Shown: positions 19,704 through 29,128, numbered from the stretch's first letter. The stretch: 33,891 nucleotides of DNA from a virus (IMGVR_UViG_3300013014_000079:1-33891), one strand, 5' to 3'. Notes: generated from the sequence alone by a model not told the origin. A program made the numbers and translations.

Positions 19704-19879
19704 AATCTACTACCCAACAAATCAACAAAATTGTGTCTCGTGAACCAAAAGTTCAAAATGGCGGAATGCCTGATCGCAATAAAGAGACATCTTCACCTAC
19801 GGTTAATTTAAATGCCACTATTCCTAGTGGTAACAATGTCAAAGCAACTGTAGACAGCGTATTAAACAAGATTAAATAA
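19700..19879 (+). CDS. Small polar protein upstream of portal
   Basis: A 59-aa, Asn/Thr/Lys-rich protein with no recognised motif. It is bracketed by ATGA (19700-19703) and TAATG (19877-19881) overlaps. The polar, low-hydrophobic composition suggests a disordered protein. It may assist head assembly by location only. Confidence 0.55.
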   Translation: MKSTTQQINKIVSREPKVQNGGMPDRNKETSSPTVNLNATIPSGNNVKATVDSVLNKIK

Positions 19880-22083
19880 TGGCTGATTACACAGGCATCG
19901 CGGCTGCGGGGGCAGTCTCCGAAGGCGGTAAGCCTAAGAAAAGCGCGTCCGACATCTTAGCTACCGCAAGATCGCGGTTAGATATGGCCATGTCTGCGCT
20001 ATCTGAGTCGCGTGAAGACGAGACAGATGATTTAAGGTTTTATGCTGGCTCACCTGACAACCATTGGCAATGGCCTGCTGACGTATTGGCCACCCGTGGT
20101 GCTGTACAAGGTCAAACCATCAACGCTCGTCCTTGCCTGACAATCAATAAACTGCCACAACATGTGCGCCAAGTCACAAATGATCAGCGCCAAAACAGAC
20201 CAGGCGCAAAGGTCATACCTGTAGATGACAACGCTGATATAGAAGTCGCTGAAATCTTCAATGGCATGATTCGCCACATTGAATACATCTCTGATGCTGA
20301 TGTTGCCTATGACACAGCCTGTGAAAACCAAGTCTCTTATGGCGAAGGCTATATCCGTCTATTAACCGAGTATTGCGAAGACAACACCTTTGATCAAGAC
20401 ATCAAGATTGGGCGTATCCGTAACAGTTTCTCGGTCTACATGGACCCAACAATCCAAGACCCAACAGGCGCAGACGCTAAGTATTGTTTTATTACTGAAG
20501 ACATCACAAAAGACGAATTTGAGCGCATGTATCCAGACGCAGCGCCCATTACAACCTTGCAATCATTGGGCGTTGGCGATCAATCCATAAGTAATTGGCT
20601 AAATGAAGACACAATCCGTGTTGCCGATTATTACTACATTGACTATGACCGCGCTACGCTGAACCTCTACCCTGGCAATGCAACCGCATTCCAAGGCACA
20701 CCAGAAGACAAAGAATTAAGGGCTTATTACGGCAAACCAATGAAGTCACGCGAGTCTGACCGTCCAAAGGTCAAGTATTGCAAAATCAACGGTTACGAAA
20801 TCCTTGAAGAGCGCGAGTGGGCAGGCAAATACATTCCTGTGATCCGCATTGTCGGCAACGAGTTTGAAGTAGATGGGCGTTTGTATGTGTCTGGTTTGGT
20901 AAGAAACGCCAAAGACGCACAACGGATGTACAACTACTGGGTTAGCCAAGAAGCAGAGATGCTTGCGCTAGCTCCCAAAGCGCCTTTTATTGGATATGGT
21001 GGTCAGTTTGAAGGTTATGAGAATCAGTGGAAGACAGCAAACACAACTAACTGGCCATATCTAGAGGTAAACCCTGATGTAACTGATGGTCAAGGCGCTG
21101 TCTTGCCATTACCTCAGAGAGCGCAACCTCCAATGGCTTCAAGTGGTTTGTTGCAAGCGAAGGCTGGCGCATCTGAAGACATAAAGTCCACAACTGGTCA
21201 ATACAACGCTTCTCTAGGAATGGGAAGCAATGAGCGATCAGGACGAGCGATTCTTGCGCGTCAGCGTGAGGGTGATGTGGGAACTTACCATTATGGTGAC
21301 AACCTTGCCCGTGGTGTAAAACACATTGCGCGTCAATTGATTGACCTGATTCCTAAGATTTACGATACCCAACGGATCGCTCGAATCATTGGTGAAGATG
21401 GCGAGACTAAGATGGTCAAGATTAACCCTGATCAGCCACAGCCAGTCAATAAAATTGTGAACCAAGAAGGTATTGTGATCGAGAAGATTTACAACCCTGG
21501 CGTTGGCAAGTACGATGTGGTTGCGACAACAGGACCAGGCTACGCCACCAAGCGCCAAGAGGCTTTGGAAGCTATGGCTCAACTTCTGCAAGGCAACCCC
21601 CAACTGTGGGCGGTTGCTGGTGACTTGTTTGTCAAGAACATGGATTGGCCAGGCGCTCAAGAGATGTCCAAACGCTTTGCCAAGACCATTGATCCCAAGC
21701 TCATGTCTGACGGTGATGATGACCCAATGTTGCAAGCCGCCCAACAGCAGATTCAAGCAATGGGCGCTGAGATGGAACAGATGCACGGCATGTTGGTCAA
21801 TGTTGGCAAGTCTATTGAGGCACAAGACCAAGAGCGCAAAGACTTTGAAGCCCAAGTCAAGATGTACGAGGCAGAGACTAAACGCATCGCAGCGGTACAA
21901 GCGGGCATGTCTGAACAACAAATCCAAGACATTGCTATGGGCGTAGTCGCTGCGGCGATGGAGTCTCAGAACATGATCTACGAGATGCCTGGTCGGGAAC
22001 AAAACGAAATGATGCCTGAGTCTGCTGAATACCAACAGCCTCCAGAAATGCCACCACAAGGAATGCCAAATGAAATGCGCTGA
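19879..22083 (+). CDS. Portal protein, P22 gp1-like
   Basis: A 734-aa protein of the P22-like portal family (P22 gp1 is 725 aa). The N-terminal region has DDLRFYAGSPDNHWQWPADV (51-70), then ARPCLTINKLPQHVRQVTND (82-101) and DPTIQDPTGADAKYCF (about 200-215), family landmarks. The C-terminal 100 residues are Gln/Met/Glu-rich coiled coil and tail, as in the P22 barrel. Twelve copies form the vertex through which TerL packages DNA and to which gp4 and gp10 bind. Start is the TAATG overlap. Confidence 0.93.
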   Translation: MADYTGIAAAGAVSEGGKPKKSASDILATARSRLDMAMSALSESREDETDDLRFYAGSPDNHWQWPADVLATRGAVQGQTINARPCLTINKLPQHVRQVTNDQRQNRPGAKVIPVDDNADIEVAEIFNGMIRHIEYISDADVAYDTACENQVSYGEGYIRLLTEYCEDNTFDQDIKIGRIRNSFSVYMDPTIQDPTGADAKYCFITEDITKDEFERMYPDAAPITTLQSLGVGDQSISNWLNEDTIRVADYYYIDYDRATLNLYPGNATAFQGTPEDKELRAYYGKPMKSRESDRPKVKYCKINGYEILEEREWAGKYIPVIRIVGNEFEVDGRLYVSGLVRNAKDAQRMYNYWVSQEAEMLALAPKAPFIGYGGQFEGYENQWKTANTTNWPYLEVNPDVTDGQGAVLPLPQRAQPPMASSGLLQAKAGASEDIKSTTGQYNASLGMGSNERSGRAILARQREGDVGTYHYGDNLARGVKHIARQLIDLIPKIYDTQRIARIIGEDGETKMVKINPDQPQPVNKIVNQEGIVIEKIYNPGVGKYDVVATTGPGYATKRQEALEAMAQLLQGNPQLWAVAGDLFVKNMDWPGAQEMSKRFAKTIDPKLMSDGDDDPMLQAAQQQIQAMGAEMEQMHGMLVNVGKSIEAQDQERKDFEAQVKMYEAETKRIAAVQAGMSEQQIQDIAMGVVAAAMESQNMIYEMPGREQNEMMPESAEYQQPPEMPPQGMPNEMR

Positions 22084-22432
22084 TTTTTTAGGAATCTTAT
22101 TTTTAGCCCGTGATGTTGCACATTCGGTGCATTTGAACACTCGCAGTTTCAGCAAACACACAGCGCTAAACATCTTTTATGACCGCATTATTGGCGCGGC
22201 GGATGATTTTGCTGAAGCCTACCAAGGGCGTCACGGATTGATTGGCCCAATCACCTTGCATTCGGCAAAGAAAACAGCCAACATCATTGAGTTTTTAGAA
22301 GACTCATTGGCGGAAATTGAAAACGCTAGATATAGCGTAGTTGACAAAAGTGATTCATCTTTACAGCAACTTATTGACAACATTGTTGAGATTTATCTTC
22401 GCACCCTATACAAATTAAGGTTCTTAGCATGA
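22070..22432 (+). CDS. DUF5856-like small helical protein
   Basis: A 120-aa helical protein overlapping the portal end by 14 bases. The pattern HLNTRSFSKHTALNIFYDRI (21-40), then DDFAEAYQGRHG is that of a small phage family (I recall DUF5856) with a ferritin/Dps-like four-helix look. Conserved His, Glu and Asp could bind metal. It overlaps the tailspike start by four bases (22429-22432). The function in phage is unknown. Confidence 0.6.
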   Translation: MKCADFLGILFLARDVAHSVHLNTRSFSKHTALNIFYDRIIGAADDFAEAYQGRHGLIGPITLHSAKKTANIIEFLEDSLAEIENARYSVVDKSDSSLQQLIDNIVEIYLRTLYKLRFLA

Positions 22433-24300
22433 CCGTATATCTTTCAGCCCTTGCTGGCGCAGGAGCGCAATTTCTTGACAATAGTGGCGTAATCTTGTCG
22501 GGCGGTAAGCTGTACTCATACGCAGCAGGCACTACCACCCCACAAGCCACTTACACTAGCGCGTCAGGCTCTATCGCACACACAAACCCAATCATCCTCA
22601 ATTCTGCTGGGCGTGTTGCCACAGGTGAAATTTGGTTGACTGCCACTCAAAATTACAAATTTGTACTGTACACATCTACCAATGTGTTGATTGCCTCATG
22701 GGACAACATTTCAGGTATCAATGATTTAAATGATTTTGTTGCCAATTTAGCCAATACGTCTAACCCTGCATTGGGCGATGCGCTTGTTGGGTTTAGACAA
22801 TCTAACTCAAGCGGAAATTTAACGGGTTCTGTTGGACGCACAGTCCATCAAAAACTTCAAGAATCTGTTAGTGTCTTGGATTTTGGCGCTACTGGTGACG
22901 GTTTAACTGATGACACGGCTGCAATCAATGCTGCAATTACGGCCATCAATGCCCTTGGTGGGGGAACTGTTTTATTTCCTGAAGGCACATATCTAGTTGG
23001 TGATGTGGGAGGTAACACTGCCATTTCTTTGTTAAGTAACGTTACATTGAACGGTAGTGGAATCAACGCAACAATTATTAAGTTAAAGAACAACGGAAAT
23101 GCACACGTTATAAGTGCCTCAAGCGTAAGTAATGTCGCTATCACCAATCTGACAGTAGACGGAAACAGAGCAAATCAGTCTCTTGGTGTTCACTGTATAC
23201 GCGGCGGTGATGTTGATGGCTACTTTATTGAAAACGTAGAAGCTAAACAGGCATACGCTTATGGCATCGGATTTCAAACTGGAACCTTTAAGCGCATCAA
23301 GTTAAACAATATCTATGTCCATGACACAGGTCTAGACGGTATTGACTTAAAAAATAAAAATAGCGATAACGAAGATGTGCAATATTCCAACATTACTGTG
23401 CGTCAATGGGGGCTAGACACCACAGCAACCGTTCAAACGTCAATGGACATTCGTGGAGTAGCTGAGTTAGTCAACATTGATGCTCGAAACCCTGGCAACA
23501 ACACTTGTGTTGGAATTCGTTTCCGTCAAGGCGAAGTTGGCGATGTCAATGGTCTTGGCGGTCACAAATCTAGCCTGACAAATTTCTTTGTTGACATGGG
23601 CGCGACCACCACCTCGGTGGGATTGAACATTGTTGCAAGGGATATAACTGTTAGCAACGGTCATATTCAAGGCGGCTTGTTTGGTGTCTCTGTTCAAGAT
23701 TCTGGCGCAAGAATATCCCAAGTAACTGTAACAGGCACTAGCGGTAGAGCGTGGATTCTTGATAATCAAGGTAGTGGATTAGATGCTGATGATTGCGTGC
23801 TAACTGCTTGTCATGCACATGATTGTGCGGCTCAGGGGTTTACTATTAGAACGGATAGATGTCAACTGATTGGTTGTTATTCATACAGTAACGACCGAGG
23901 TATGGTTATTGAATCAACCGCTGATAACACAAGAATTATTGGTGGTGACGTTACGCGTAACACTACATCTGGATTGACTACTTCAGGTACAAACGATTCA
24001 ATTAGAAACGTCAATGGGTTTGTCAATGAAGTTACTCTCATATCTTCTAATTTGGCTATTGACGCAACAGGAAGCAAGGCATTTACGATTGCTCACGGAA
24101 TGAGCGTTACCCCGTTATTGCAGGATGTGTCGGTATCGCTTTTGCGGAACACCAATGTTAATGACTATGAATTGGCGTTTTTTCAGGTAGGCGCTGTTGA
24201 CTCAAACAATGTGTCTGGTCGTGTACTTGTTTCAACAGCAAGTGCAACAGGAGGCGCTGTTATCAACGTAGGCGTAAAAATCAGCACAAAGGCGTATTGA
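22429..24300 (+). CDS. Tailspike with pectate-lyase-like beta-helix
   Basis: A 623-aa receptor-binding or polysaccharide-degrading spike. Residues 1-115 form a phage tail-attachment domain (GGKLYSYAAGTTTPQATYTS, 25-44; NSAGRVATGEIWL). VSVLDFGATGDGLTDDTAAI (about 147-166) opens a right-handed parallel beta-helix of the pectate lyase 3 type that runs to about 530. The C-terminal 90 residues (FTIAHGMSVTP) look like a capping trimerisation domain. Such spikes cleave or bind host capsule or O-antigen. It lies after the portal, not at the end of the structural cluster as in P22. Confidence 0.85.
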   Translation: MTVYLSALAGAGAQFLDNSGVILSGGKLYSYAAGTTTPQATYTSASGSIAHTNPIILNSAGRVATGEIWLTATQNYKFVLYTSTNVLIASWDNISGINDLNDFVANLANTSNPALGDALVGFRQSNSSGNLTGSVGRTVHQKLQESVSVLDFGATGDGLTDDTAAINAAITAINALGGGTVLFPEGTYLVGDVGGNTAISLLSNVTLNGSGINATIIKLKNNGNAHVISASSVSNVAITNLTVDGNRANQSLGVHCIRGGDVDGYFIENVEAKQAYAYGIGFQTGTFKRIKLNNIYVHDTGLDGIDLKNKNSDNEDVQYSNITVRQWGLDTTATVQTSMDIRGVAELVNIDARNPGNNTCVGIRFRQGEVGDVNGLGGHKSSLTNFFVDMGATTTSVGLNIVARDITVSNGHIQGGLFGVSVQDSGARISQVTVTGTSGRAWILDNQGSGLDADDCVLTACHAHDCAAQGFTIRTDRCQLIGCYSYSNDRGMVIESTADNTRIIGGDVTRNTTSGLTTSGTNDSIRNVNGFVNEVTLISSNLAIDATGSKAFTIAHGMSVTPLLQDVSVSLLRNTNVNDYELAFFQVGAVDSNNVSGRVLVSTASATGGAVINVGVKISTKAY

Positions 24301-24301
24301 T

Positions 24302-26011
24302 ATGGCAACATACTTTTGGGTTGGTGGAACAGGCACTTGGAACAATTCAAGCACAACGAATTGGTCTTTACTTTCTGGTGGCATTGGCGGTGCTGGCCCA
24401 CCTTTATCAACTGACATTGTAAATTTTGATACCAATTCAGGAACTGGAACTTGCACAACTGCGGCTGGGTCTGCTTGTGCTACGGCTACATTGAACAGTG
24501 CAACATTGGGCTTGACGCTAGGTGCAGCCCATTCAATGAGTGGCACTTTTACCCTGACCCAAGGAACTTTGAGCTTGGGTAGTTTTAAGTTGACTTGTAA
24601 TATCTTTAGCTCGTCCAACGCCAATACGCGATCTATTGCGTTTGGGACAGGGGATATTACGTTAACAGGCAATGCCGCGACTATTTTTACAACTGCAACG
24701 GCTACTAACTTTAGCGTTTCAGGAACGCCAGTTATTAACGCAACTTACAGCGGATCAACAAGTACACGAACTATATCTTTGGGCAACATGGGCGAAGCTA
24801 ACGCCATAAGCGTTAACGTAACCGCTGGCGCTGATATTGTGTCTTTGGCGACAACTTCTGGTTCGTATAAAAACGTAAACTTTACGGGCTTTAGCGGTTC
24901 AATGACGTTTAACAACTCGTTAAGTATTTTTGGCAATTTAACCATTTCAACTGGTATGACGTTAAATGCTGCAACAGCAACAGTTACTTTTGCGGCTACA
25001 TCAGGTATTCAAAATATAACCAGTAACAATAAATCATTTGACAACCCATTTATCGTAAACGCTGTCGGTGCGACTGTACAACTGGTAGACAATTTCACCA
25101 CTGGCCCAACTCGTACAGTCACGTTCACTGCTGGTGATTTACACATAAACAATCAGACGTTAAGCACAGGATTGTTTAGCTCATCTAATAGCAATACTAG
25201 AACTATTGATTTTAAAAGTGGAAATATTACCGTCACAGGAAACAGCGCAACTGTTTGGACAACTTCTACTTCTACAGGACTATCTATTTTAGGAACGCCA
25301 ACAGTTAACGCTACTTACTCAGGCTCAACAGGTACGAGAACAATTACAACGTCTAACAGCACAACAGATGCCAACGCTATTAACTTTAATATTTCAGCAG
25401 GGACAGATACCGTAGCTTTGGGTCAGCGTTATGGCACATTAAACTTTACTGGTTTTAGTGGAACTTTAACCAATACCGCAAGGTTTATCTATAGAAATTT
25501 AATTATTTCTTCTGGCATGACTTGCACAGCAGGCACAAATGCAACAACTTTTGCAGGCACGTCAGTTACACAGCAAATTACCACCAATAATAAAACGCTA
25601 GATTTTCCATTGTCCTTCAATGGCGCTGGTAGCACGTTTGCTTTTCAAGATACGCTTACTCAAGGTTCAACACGGGCCTTCACAATTTTTGAAGGAACGG
25701 TTCAACTTAAAGCTAGTGTGACTAGCACAGTCGGTTCTTTTGTTGCAAATACCGCAAACACAAAAACACTTCGTTCAACAACGCCTGGCACTCAAGCCAC
25801 AATATCACAGGCTAGTGGCACAGTAACTGTGTCTGACCTAACCATCCAAGACTCAAATGCTACAGGAGGCGCGTCTTGGACAGCTTATGCTGACTATGAA
25901 AATATTGATGCTGGCAACAATGATGGATGGGATTTCAGCTTATCACCACCCTATGCAACTTATGAACCTCCAATTATCATAAGATCGTTTACACAACCTC
26001 GGAGATTTTGA
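24302..26011 (+). CDS. Repeat-rich Ser/Thr surface protein
   Basis: A 569-aa beta-rich protein, about a third Ser, Thr and Asn. It opens with WVGGTGTWN (6-14), a motif typical of beta-helical surface proteins. Two long internal repeats have a period of exactly 190 residues: FSSSNANTR at 102-110 and FSSSNSNTR at 292-300, with GTPxxNATYSGSTxTRTI and NFTGFSG following at matching places. A weaker third copy ends near 490. It starts one base after the tailspike stop and is probably a virion fibre or adhesin. No catalytic motif is seen. Confidence 0.65.
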   Translation: MATYFWVGGTGTWNNSSTTNWSLLSGGIGGAGPPLSTDIVNFDTNSGTGTCTTAAGSACATATLNSATLGLTLGAAHSMSGTFTLTQGTLSLGSFKLTCNIFSSSNANTRSIAFGTGDITLTGNAATIFTTATATNFSVSGTPVINATYSGSTSTRTISLGNMGEANAISVNVTAGADIVSLATTSGSYKNVNFTGFSGSMTFNNSLSIFGNLTISTGMTLNAATATVTFAATSGIQNITSNNKSFDNPFIVNAVGATVQLVDNFTTGPTRTVTFTAGDLHINNQTLSTGLFSSSNSNTRTIDFKSGNITVTGNSATVWTTSTSTGLSILGTPTVNATYSGSTGTRTITTSNSTTDANAINFNISAGTDTVALGQRYGTLNFTGFSGTLTNTARFIYRNLIISSGMTCTAGTNATTFAGTSVTQQITTNNKTLDFPLSFNGAGSTFAFQDTLTQGSTRAFTIFEGTVQLKASVTSTVGSFVANTANTKTLRSTTPGTQATISQASGTVTVSDLTIQDSNATGGASWTAYADYENIDAGNNDGWDFSLSPPYATYEPPIIIRSFTQPRRF

Positions 26012-26012
26012 C

Positions 26013-26318
26013 ATGACTATGAACCTTAAAGCCGTTACAACTTGTTTCGGCTATCAACAGATCACAACCTTGACTGCATCTACTGCTTTGACAGTCCCCG
26101 TCAATTCACCAGATGGCTTAAACGCTAAACCCGTGTTGGCTTTGATTGTGGCCGAAGGCGCTCCAGTGCGTTGGCGTGATGACGGAACAGCCCCTAGCGC
26201 CACTGTTGGTATGCCAATTGCGGTTGGAGTGCCGTTTCAATACGATGGCGATTTGACAAAGATTCGGTTTATTCAACAATCCTCAAGTGGGATTTTGAAC
26301 ATAAGTTATTACTCATAA
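26013..26318 (+). CDS. Small virion-type protein
   Basis: A 101-aa, beta-rich protein with Thr/Val strands and a PVRWRDDGTAPSATVGMPI (51-69) segment. Similar short proteins in podoviruses lie among head and tail genes and are called structural without a defined role. It starts one base after the repeat protein and its stop abuts the next ATG. No Cys except C11, no membrane segment. Confidence 0.55.
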   Translation: MTMNLKAVTTCFGYQQITTLTASTALTVPVNSPDGLNAKPVLALIVAEGAPVRWRDDGTAPSATVGMPIAVGVPFQYDGDLTKIRFIQQSSSGILNISYYS

Positions 26319-26594
26319 ATGTTTAACCTAATCCATCCCGTCATGGCGTTAGTGATTGTTCTGGTCTTTGACCAGTTCGGGCTAAGTCTTGTCGGTGCTG
26401 TGCTTGTTTCTGCTTTCTTTGCTGGTCGTGAACACGCCCAAGCAGAATACAAGTGGATTGAGCATTACGGCAACGGCAAACGTGCCAACATGAAGTGGTG
26501 GAATGCTTTTGAGCCAAGGGTTTGGGATTTCCATTCTTGGTTTTGGAATTTGGTTGCGCCTATCGGTGTAGCATTTAGTTTCGTTTTGTTGTAA
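26319..26594 (+). CDS. Membrane protein of the late operon
   Basis: A 91-aa protein with a hydrophobic segment at about 5-35 and another at about 76-91. Between them is a soluble stretch with GREHAQAEYKWIEHYGNGKR (37-56) followed by ANMKWWNAF. This motif recurs in small membrane proteins of podoviruses and other marine or freshwater phages. The role is unknown; lysis timing or superinfection exclusion are possible. It begins immediately after the preceding stop. Confidence 0.65.
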   Translation: MFNLIHPVMALVIVLVFDQFGLSLVGAVLVSAFFAGREHAQAEYKWIEHYGNGKRANMKWWNAFEPRVWDFHSWFWNLVAPIGVAFSFVLL

Positions 26595-26629
26595 GATAAC
26601 AAAAACCTGTATCGGCCCAGTAGACCGAG

Positions 26630-26643
26630 GAATCTTAGGATTC
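26630..26643 (+). promoter_or_regulatory. Hairpin at the scaffold ribosome site
   Basis: GAATC (26630-26634) pairs with GATTC (26639-26643) around TTAG. The loop and 3' arm include AGGA (26637-26640), the likely ribosome site of the scaffold ATG at 26651. Folding would hide this site, so scaffold translation could be tuned. Confidence 0.45.
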
Positions 26644-26650
26644 AGAAAAC

Positions 26651-27427
26651 ATGACTGAAGAAGTCCAACAAAACCTAGCGGAAGTTGACTCCGCGCCAGC
26701 TCCTGAAGTGACGGCCACTCCCGAGACTGAAGTTCAAACGTCGGAAACGCCAGAAGTAGTATCTAAGACATTTTCGCAAGAGGAACTAGACGCTGCGATA
26801 GGCAAACGCCTCGCAAGAGAGCAACGTAAGTGGGAAAGAGAACAAGCAAATCGCCAGTCTGAACAACAGGTGATGAAAGCTGCTCCAACTGCGTCCGTTG
26901 ATCAGTATGAAAGCCCAGAAGCCTATGCGGAAGCATTGGCCTATCAAAAGGCTGAAGAATTGATCGCCAAACGTGAATCAGCCAAACAGCAATCTGCCGT
27001 TCTTGAGAGCTACCATGACCGTGAGGAAGAGGCTCGGAGTAAGTACGATGACTTTGAACAAGTTGCGTATAACCCGAAACTTCCAATTACGAACGTGATG
27101 GCAGAAACGATCCAGTCTTCAGACATTGGACCTGAGTTAGCATACTACTTAGGTTCTAATCCCAAAGAAGCAGATCGCATCTCACGCATGACGCCACTTG
27201 TACAGGCAAAAGAAATTGGGAAGATTGAGGCTAAATTAGCATCTGATCCACCAGTTAAAAGAACTACGTCAGCGCCAGCGCCTATTTCGCCTGTCACAGC
27301 CCGATCCACTGGATCGCCTGCTTATGACACTACTGATCCTCGGTCTACCAAGGCTATGACGGATTCGCAGTGGATTGAAGCAGAACGGCTAAGACAACGA
27401 AAGAAGTGGGAAGCGCAGAACCGCTAA
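26651..27427 (+). CDS. Head scaffolding protein
   Basis: A 258-aa acidic, helical protein without Cys. The N-terminus is Glu/Pro/Thr-rich and disordered (1-45). A charged coiled coil with K-R-L-A-R-E-Q-R-K-W-E-R-E follows (50-75), and the C-terminus is basic (R-L-R-Q-R-K-K-W). It lies directly before the coat gene, the standard scaffold place. Scaffold directs coat assembly around the portal and then leaves. P22 scaffold (303 aa) autoregulates its own synthesis after transcription, which may relate to the hairpin at its ribosome site. Confidence 0.85.
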   Translation: MTEEVQQNLAEVDSAPAPEVTATPETEVQTSETPEVVSKTFSQEELDAAIGKRLAREQRKWEREQANRQSEQQVMKAAPTASVDQYESPEAYAEALAYQKAEELIAKRESAKQQSAVLESYHDREEEARSKYDDFEQVAYNPKLPITNVMAETIQSSDIGPELAYYLGSNPKEADRISRMTPLVQAKEIGKIEAKLASDPPVKRTTSAPAPISPVTARSTGSPAYDTTDPRSTKAMTDSQWIEAERLRQRKKWEAQNR

Positions 27428-27451
27428 ATCAACATTTAAAGGACTTTTTCC

Positions 27452-28651
27452 ATGTCTAACAGTATTCTGACCATTGACATGATTACTAGAAAAGCTCTCG
27501 AAATCCTCGAGAACAACCTAGTACTCACCCGTAACGTGAACCGCCAGTACGACGATAGCTTTGCTGTCGAAGGTGCGAAGATCGGTTCAACCCTCCGTAT
27601 CCGTTTACCTGACCGCGCTTTGGTGACTGACGGTGCAGCCTTGCAAGTGCAAGATGACAACGAGCAGTTCACCACTTTGTCTGTAGCCAGCCAAAAGCAC
27701 ATTGGTGTCAACTTCACATCTGCTGAATTGACCATGCAATTGGATGACTTCGCAGAGCGTGTGTTGAAGCCCCGTATTAGCCAATTAGCATCTTCCATTG
27801 ATGCTGACGTTGCTAATGCTTACAAAACCATCGGTAACACTGTTGGCACACCTGGCACTACTCCTTCTACTTCTTTGGTCTTGTTGCAAGCCCAACAGAA
27901 ACTGAACGAAAACGCTGCTGTGATGTCACCACGTTACGCTACCGTTAACCCTGCCGCTAACGCTGGTTTGGTTGAAGGCATGAAAGGTTTGTTCAATCCT
28001 ACCGACACTATCAGCAAGCAGTTCAAGAACGGCATGATGGGTACTGGCGTGTTGGGCTTTGAAGAAGTCAACATGTCTCAGTCAATCAAGCAACATTCAA
28101 CTGGCACTCGCGCCGCTACGGGTAACACCACTGGCGCTGCTGTGACCACTGAAGGTGCATCTACTCTGACATTGACTGTCGGCTCTAGTGAGACCATCGC
28201 TGTTGGTGACGTGTTTACGATTGCTGATTGCTACGCTGTGAACCCACAAACCCGTGAATCCACTGGTTCGTTGTTCCAGTTCGTGGCTTTGGCTTCTTCA
28301 ACAAGCAGCACAACTGCTACTGTTACCGTTGCTCCTATGTACTCAGCATCAAGCGCTTTGGCAACCATGTTGACATTGCCTGCTAATGCCAAAGCTGTTG
28401 TGTTTGTTGGAACTGCTTCTACCCAGTACCCACAGAACTTGGTCTATCACAAAGATGCGATCACTTTTGCTACTGCTGACTTGTTGCTCCCACAAGGTGT
28501 TGACATGGCTGCTCGTGCGGTTCATAACGGTATCAGCTTGCGCGTTGTTCGCCAGTACGATATCAACAATGACCGTATGCCTTGCCGTATTGACGTACTG
28601 TATGGCTTCAGCACCATCCGTCCACAAATGGCTTGCCGCATTTGGGGCTAA
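27452..28651 (+). CDS. Major coat protein, P22 gp5-like
   Basis: A 399-aa HK97-fold major capsid protein of the P22 gp5 type (430 aa in P22). Family landmarks are TRKALEILENNLVLTRNVNR (11-30), then GSTLRIRLPDR and GVNFTSAELTMQLDDFAERV (about 84-103), and the C-terminal LRVVRQYDINNDRMPCRIDV. An Ig-like insertion of Thr/Ser-rich sequence spans about 222-300, as in P22. AAAGGA precedes the ATG. A hairpin directly after the stop would end or process the message. This is likely the most highly expressed late gene. Confidence 0.93.
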   Translation: MSNSILTIDMITRKALEILENNLVLTRNVNRQYDDSFAVEGAKIGSTLRIRLPDRALVTDGAALQVQDDNEQFTTLSVASQKHIGVNFTSAELTMQLDDFAERVLKPRISQLASSIDADVANAYKTIGNTVGTPGTTPSTSLVLLQAQQKLNENAAVMSPRYATVNPAANAGLVEGMKGLFNPTDTISKQFKNGMMGTGVLGFEEVNMSQSIKQHSTGTRAATGNTTGAAVTTEGASTLTLTVGSSETIAVGDVFTIADCYAVNPQTRESTGSLFQFVALASSTSSTTATVTVAPMYSASSALATMLTLPANAKAVVFVGTASTQYPQNLVYHKDAITFATADLLLPQGVDMAARAVHNGISLRVVRQYDINNDRMPCRIDVLYGFSTIRPQMACRIWG

Positions 28652-28654
28652 ATT

Positions 28655-28679
28655 GAATGCCCCTTCGGGGGCTTCATTC
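28655..28679 (+). terminator. Hairpin after coat gene
   Basis: GCCCC TTCG GGGGC (28659-28672), a very stable tetraloop hairpin, is flanked by GAATG/CATTC arms. CTTTTT comes 10 bases later, so it is a weak or partial terminator, or an mRNA stabiliser, after the coat gene. Confidence 0.6.
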
Positions 28680-28705
28680 CGTAACTCTTTTTAAGGATAT
28701 ATATC

Positions 28706-29128
28706 ATGGCATTACCTAATGGCGCAGGCGGTTACCAAATTGGTGACGGCAATCTGACTGAAATTCAAATGAACACCCAAGCTACCCCAGCAACGGCAAC
28801 TGTCACGGCAACGTTGACAACTACCCAATTGCTGAACGGTATCATTTTGGGAACTCCTACTACAACCGCAGCCGCATACACACTGCCTTTGGCTACTGAT
28901 CTAGACGCTGTTGTGTCTAGCGCCAAAGTTGGTAGCAGCTTTGAGTTTGTAGTAGTTAACACCAACGGTTCTGGTGCTGGCGTGATTACCATCACTACCA
29001 ACACTGGATGGTCAATTGGAACATCAGGCTCACAAGGCTTGATGACCGTTACCACTGCTGGTACTGCTCAAAACTATCGCGCAGTGAAAACTGGCGATGG
29101 CGCTTGGTCTTTGTACCGCGTTGGCTAA
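28706..29128 (+). CDS. Possible capsid decoration protein
   Basis: A 140-aa Thr/Ala/Gly-rich, beta-strand protein without Cys. It follows the coat and lies between two terminator-like hairpins, so it could be expressed at high level. Composition, small size and place suit head decoration or fibre-anchoring proteins. AAGGA precedes the ATG. No named family is claimed. Confidence 0.55.
   Translation: MALPNGAGGYQIGDGNLTEIQMNTQATPATATVTATLTTTQLLNGIILGTPTTTAAAYTLPLATDLDAVVSSAKVGSSFEFVVVNTNGSGAGVITITTNTGWSIGTSGSQGLMTVTTAGTAQNYRAVKTGDGAWSLYRVG

Noticed and set aside
21503-21946. 147-aa rightward ORF in another frame of the portal gene
   Set aside because: Arg/Trp/Cys-rich shadow without motif or ribosome site; portal sequence is intact across it.
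21238-22173. 311-aa leftward ORF opposite the portal gene
   Set aside because: It lies antisense to a clearly homologous portal gene, has a His/Leu/Arg-rich composition typical of reverse-strand shadows, and no ribosome site or operon partner.
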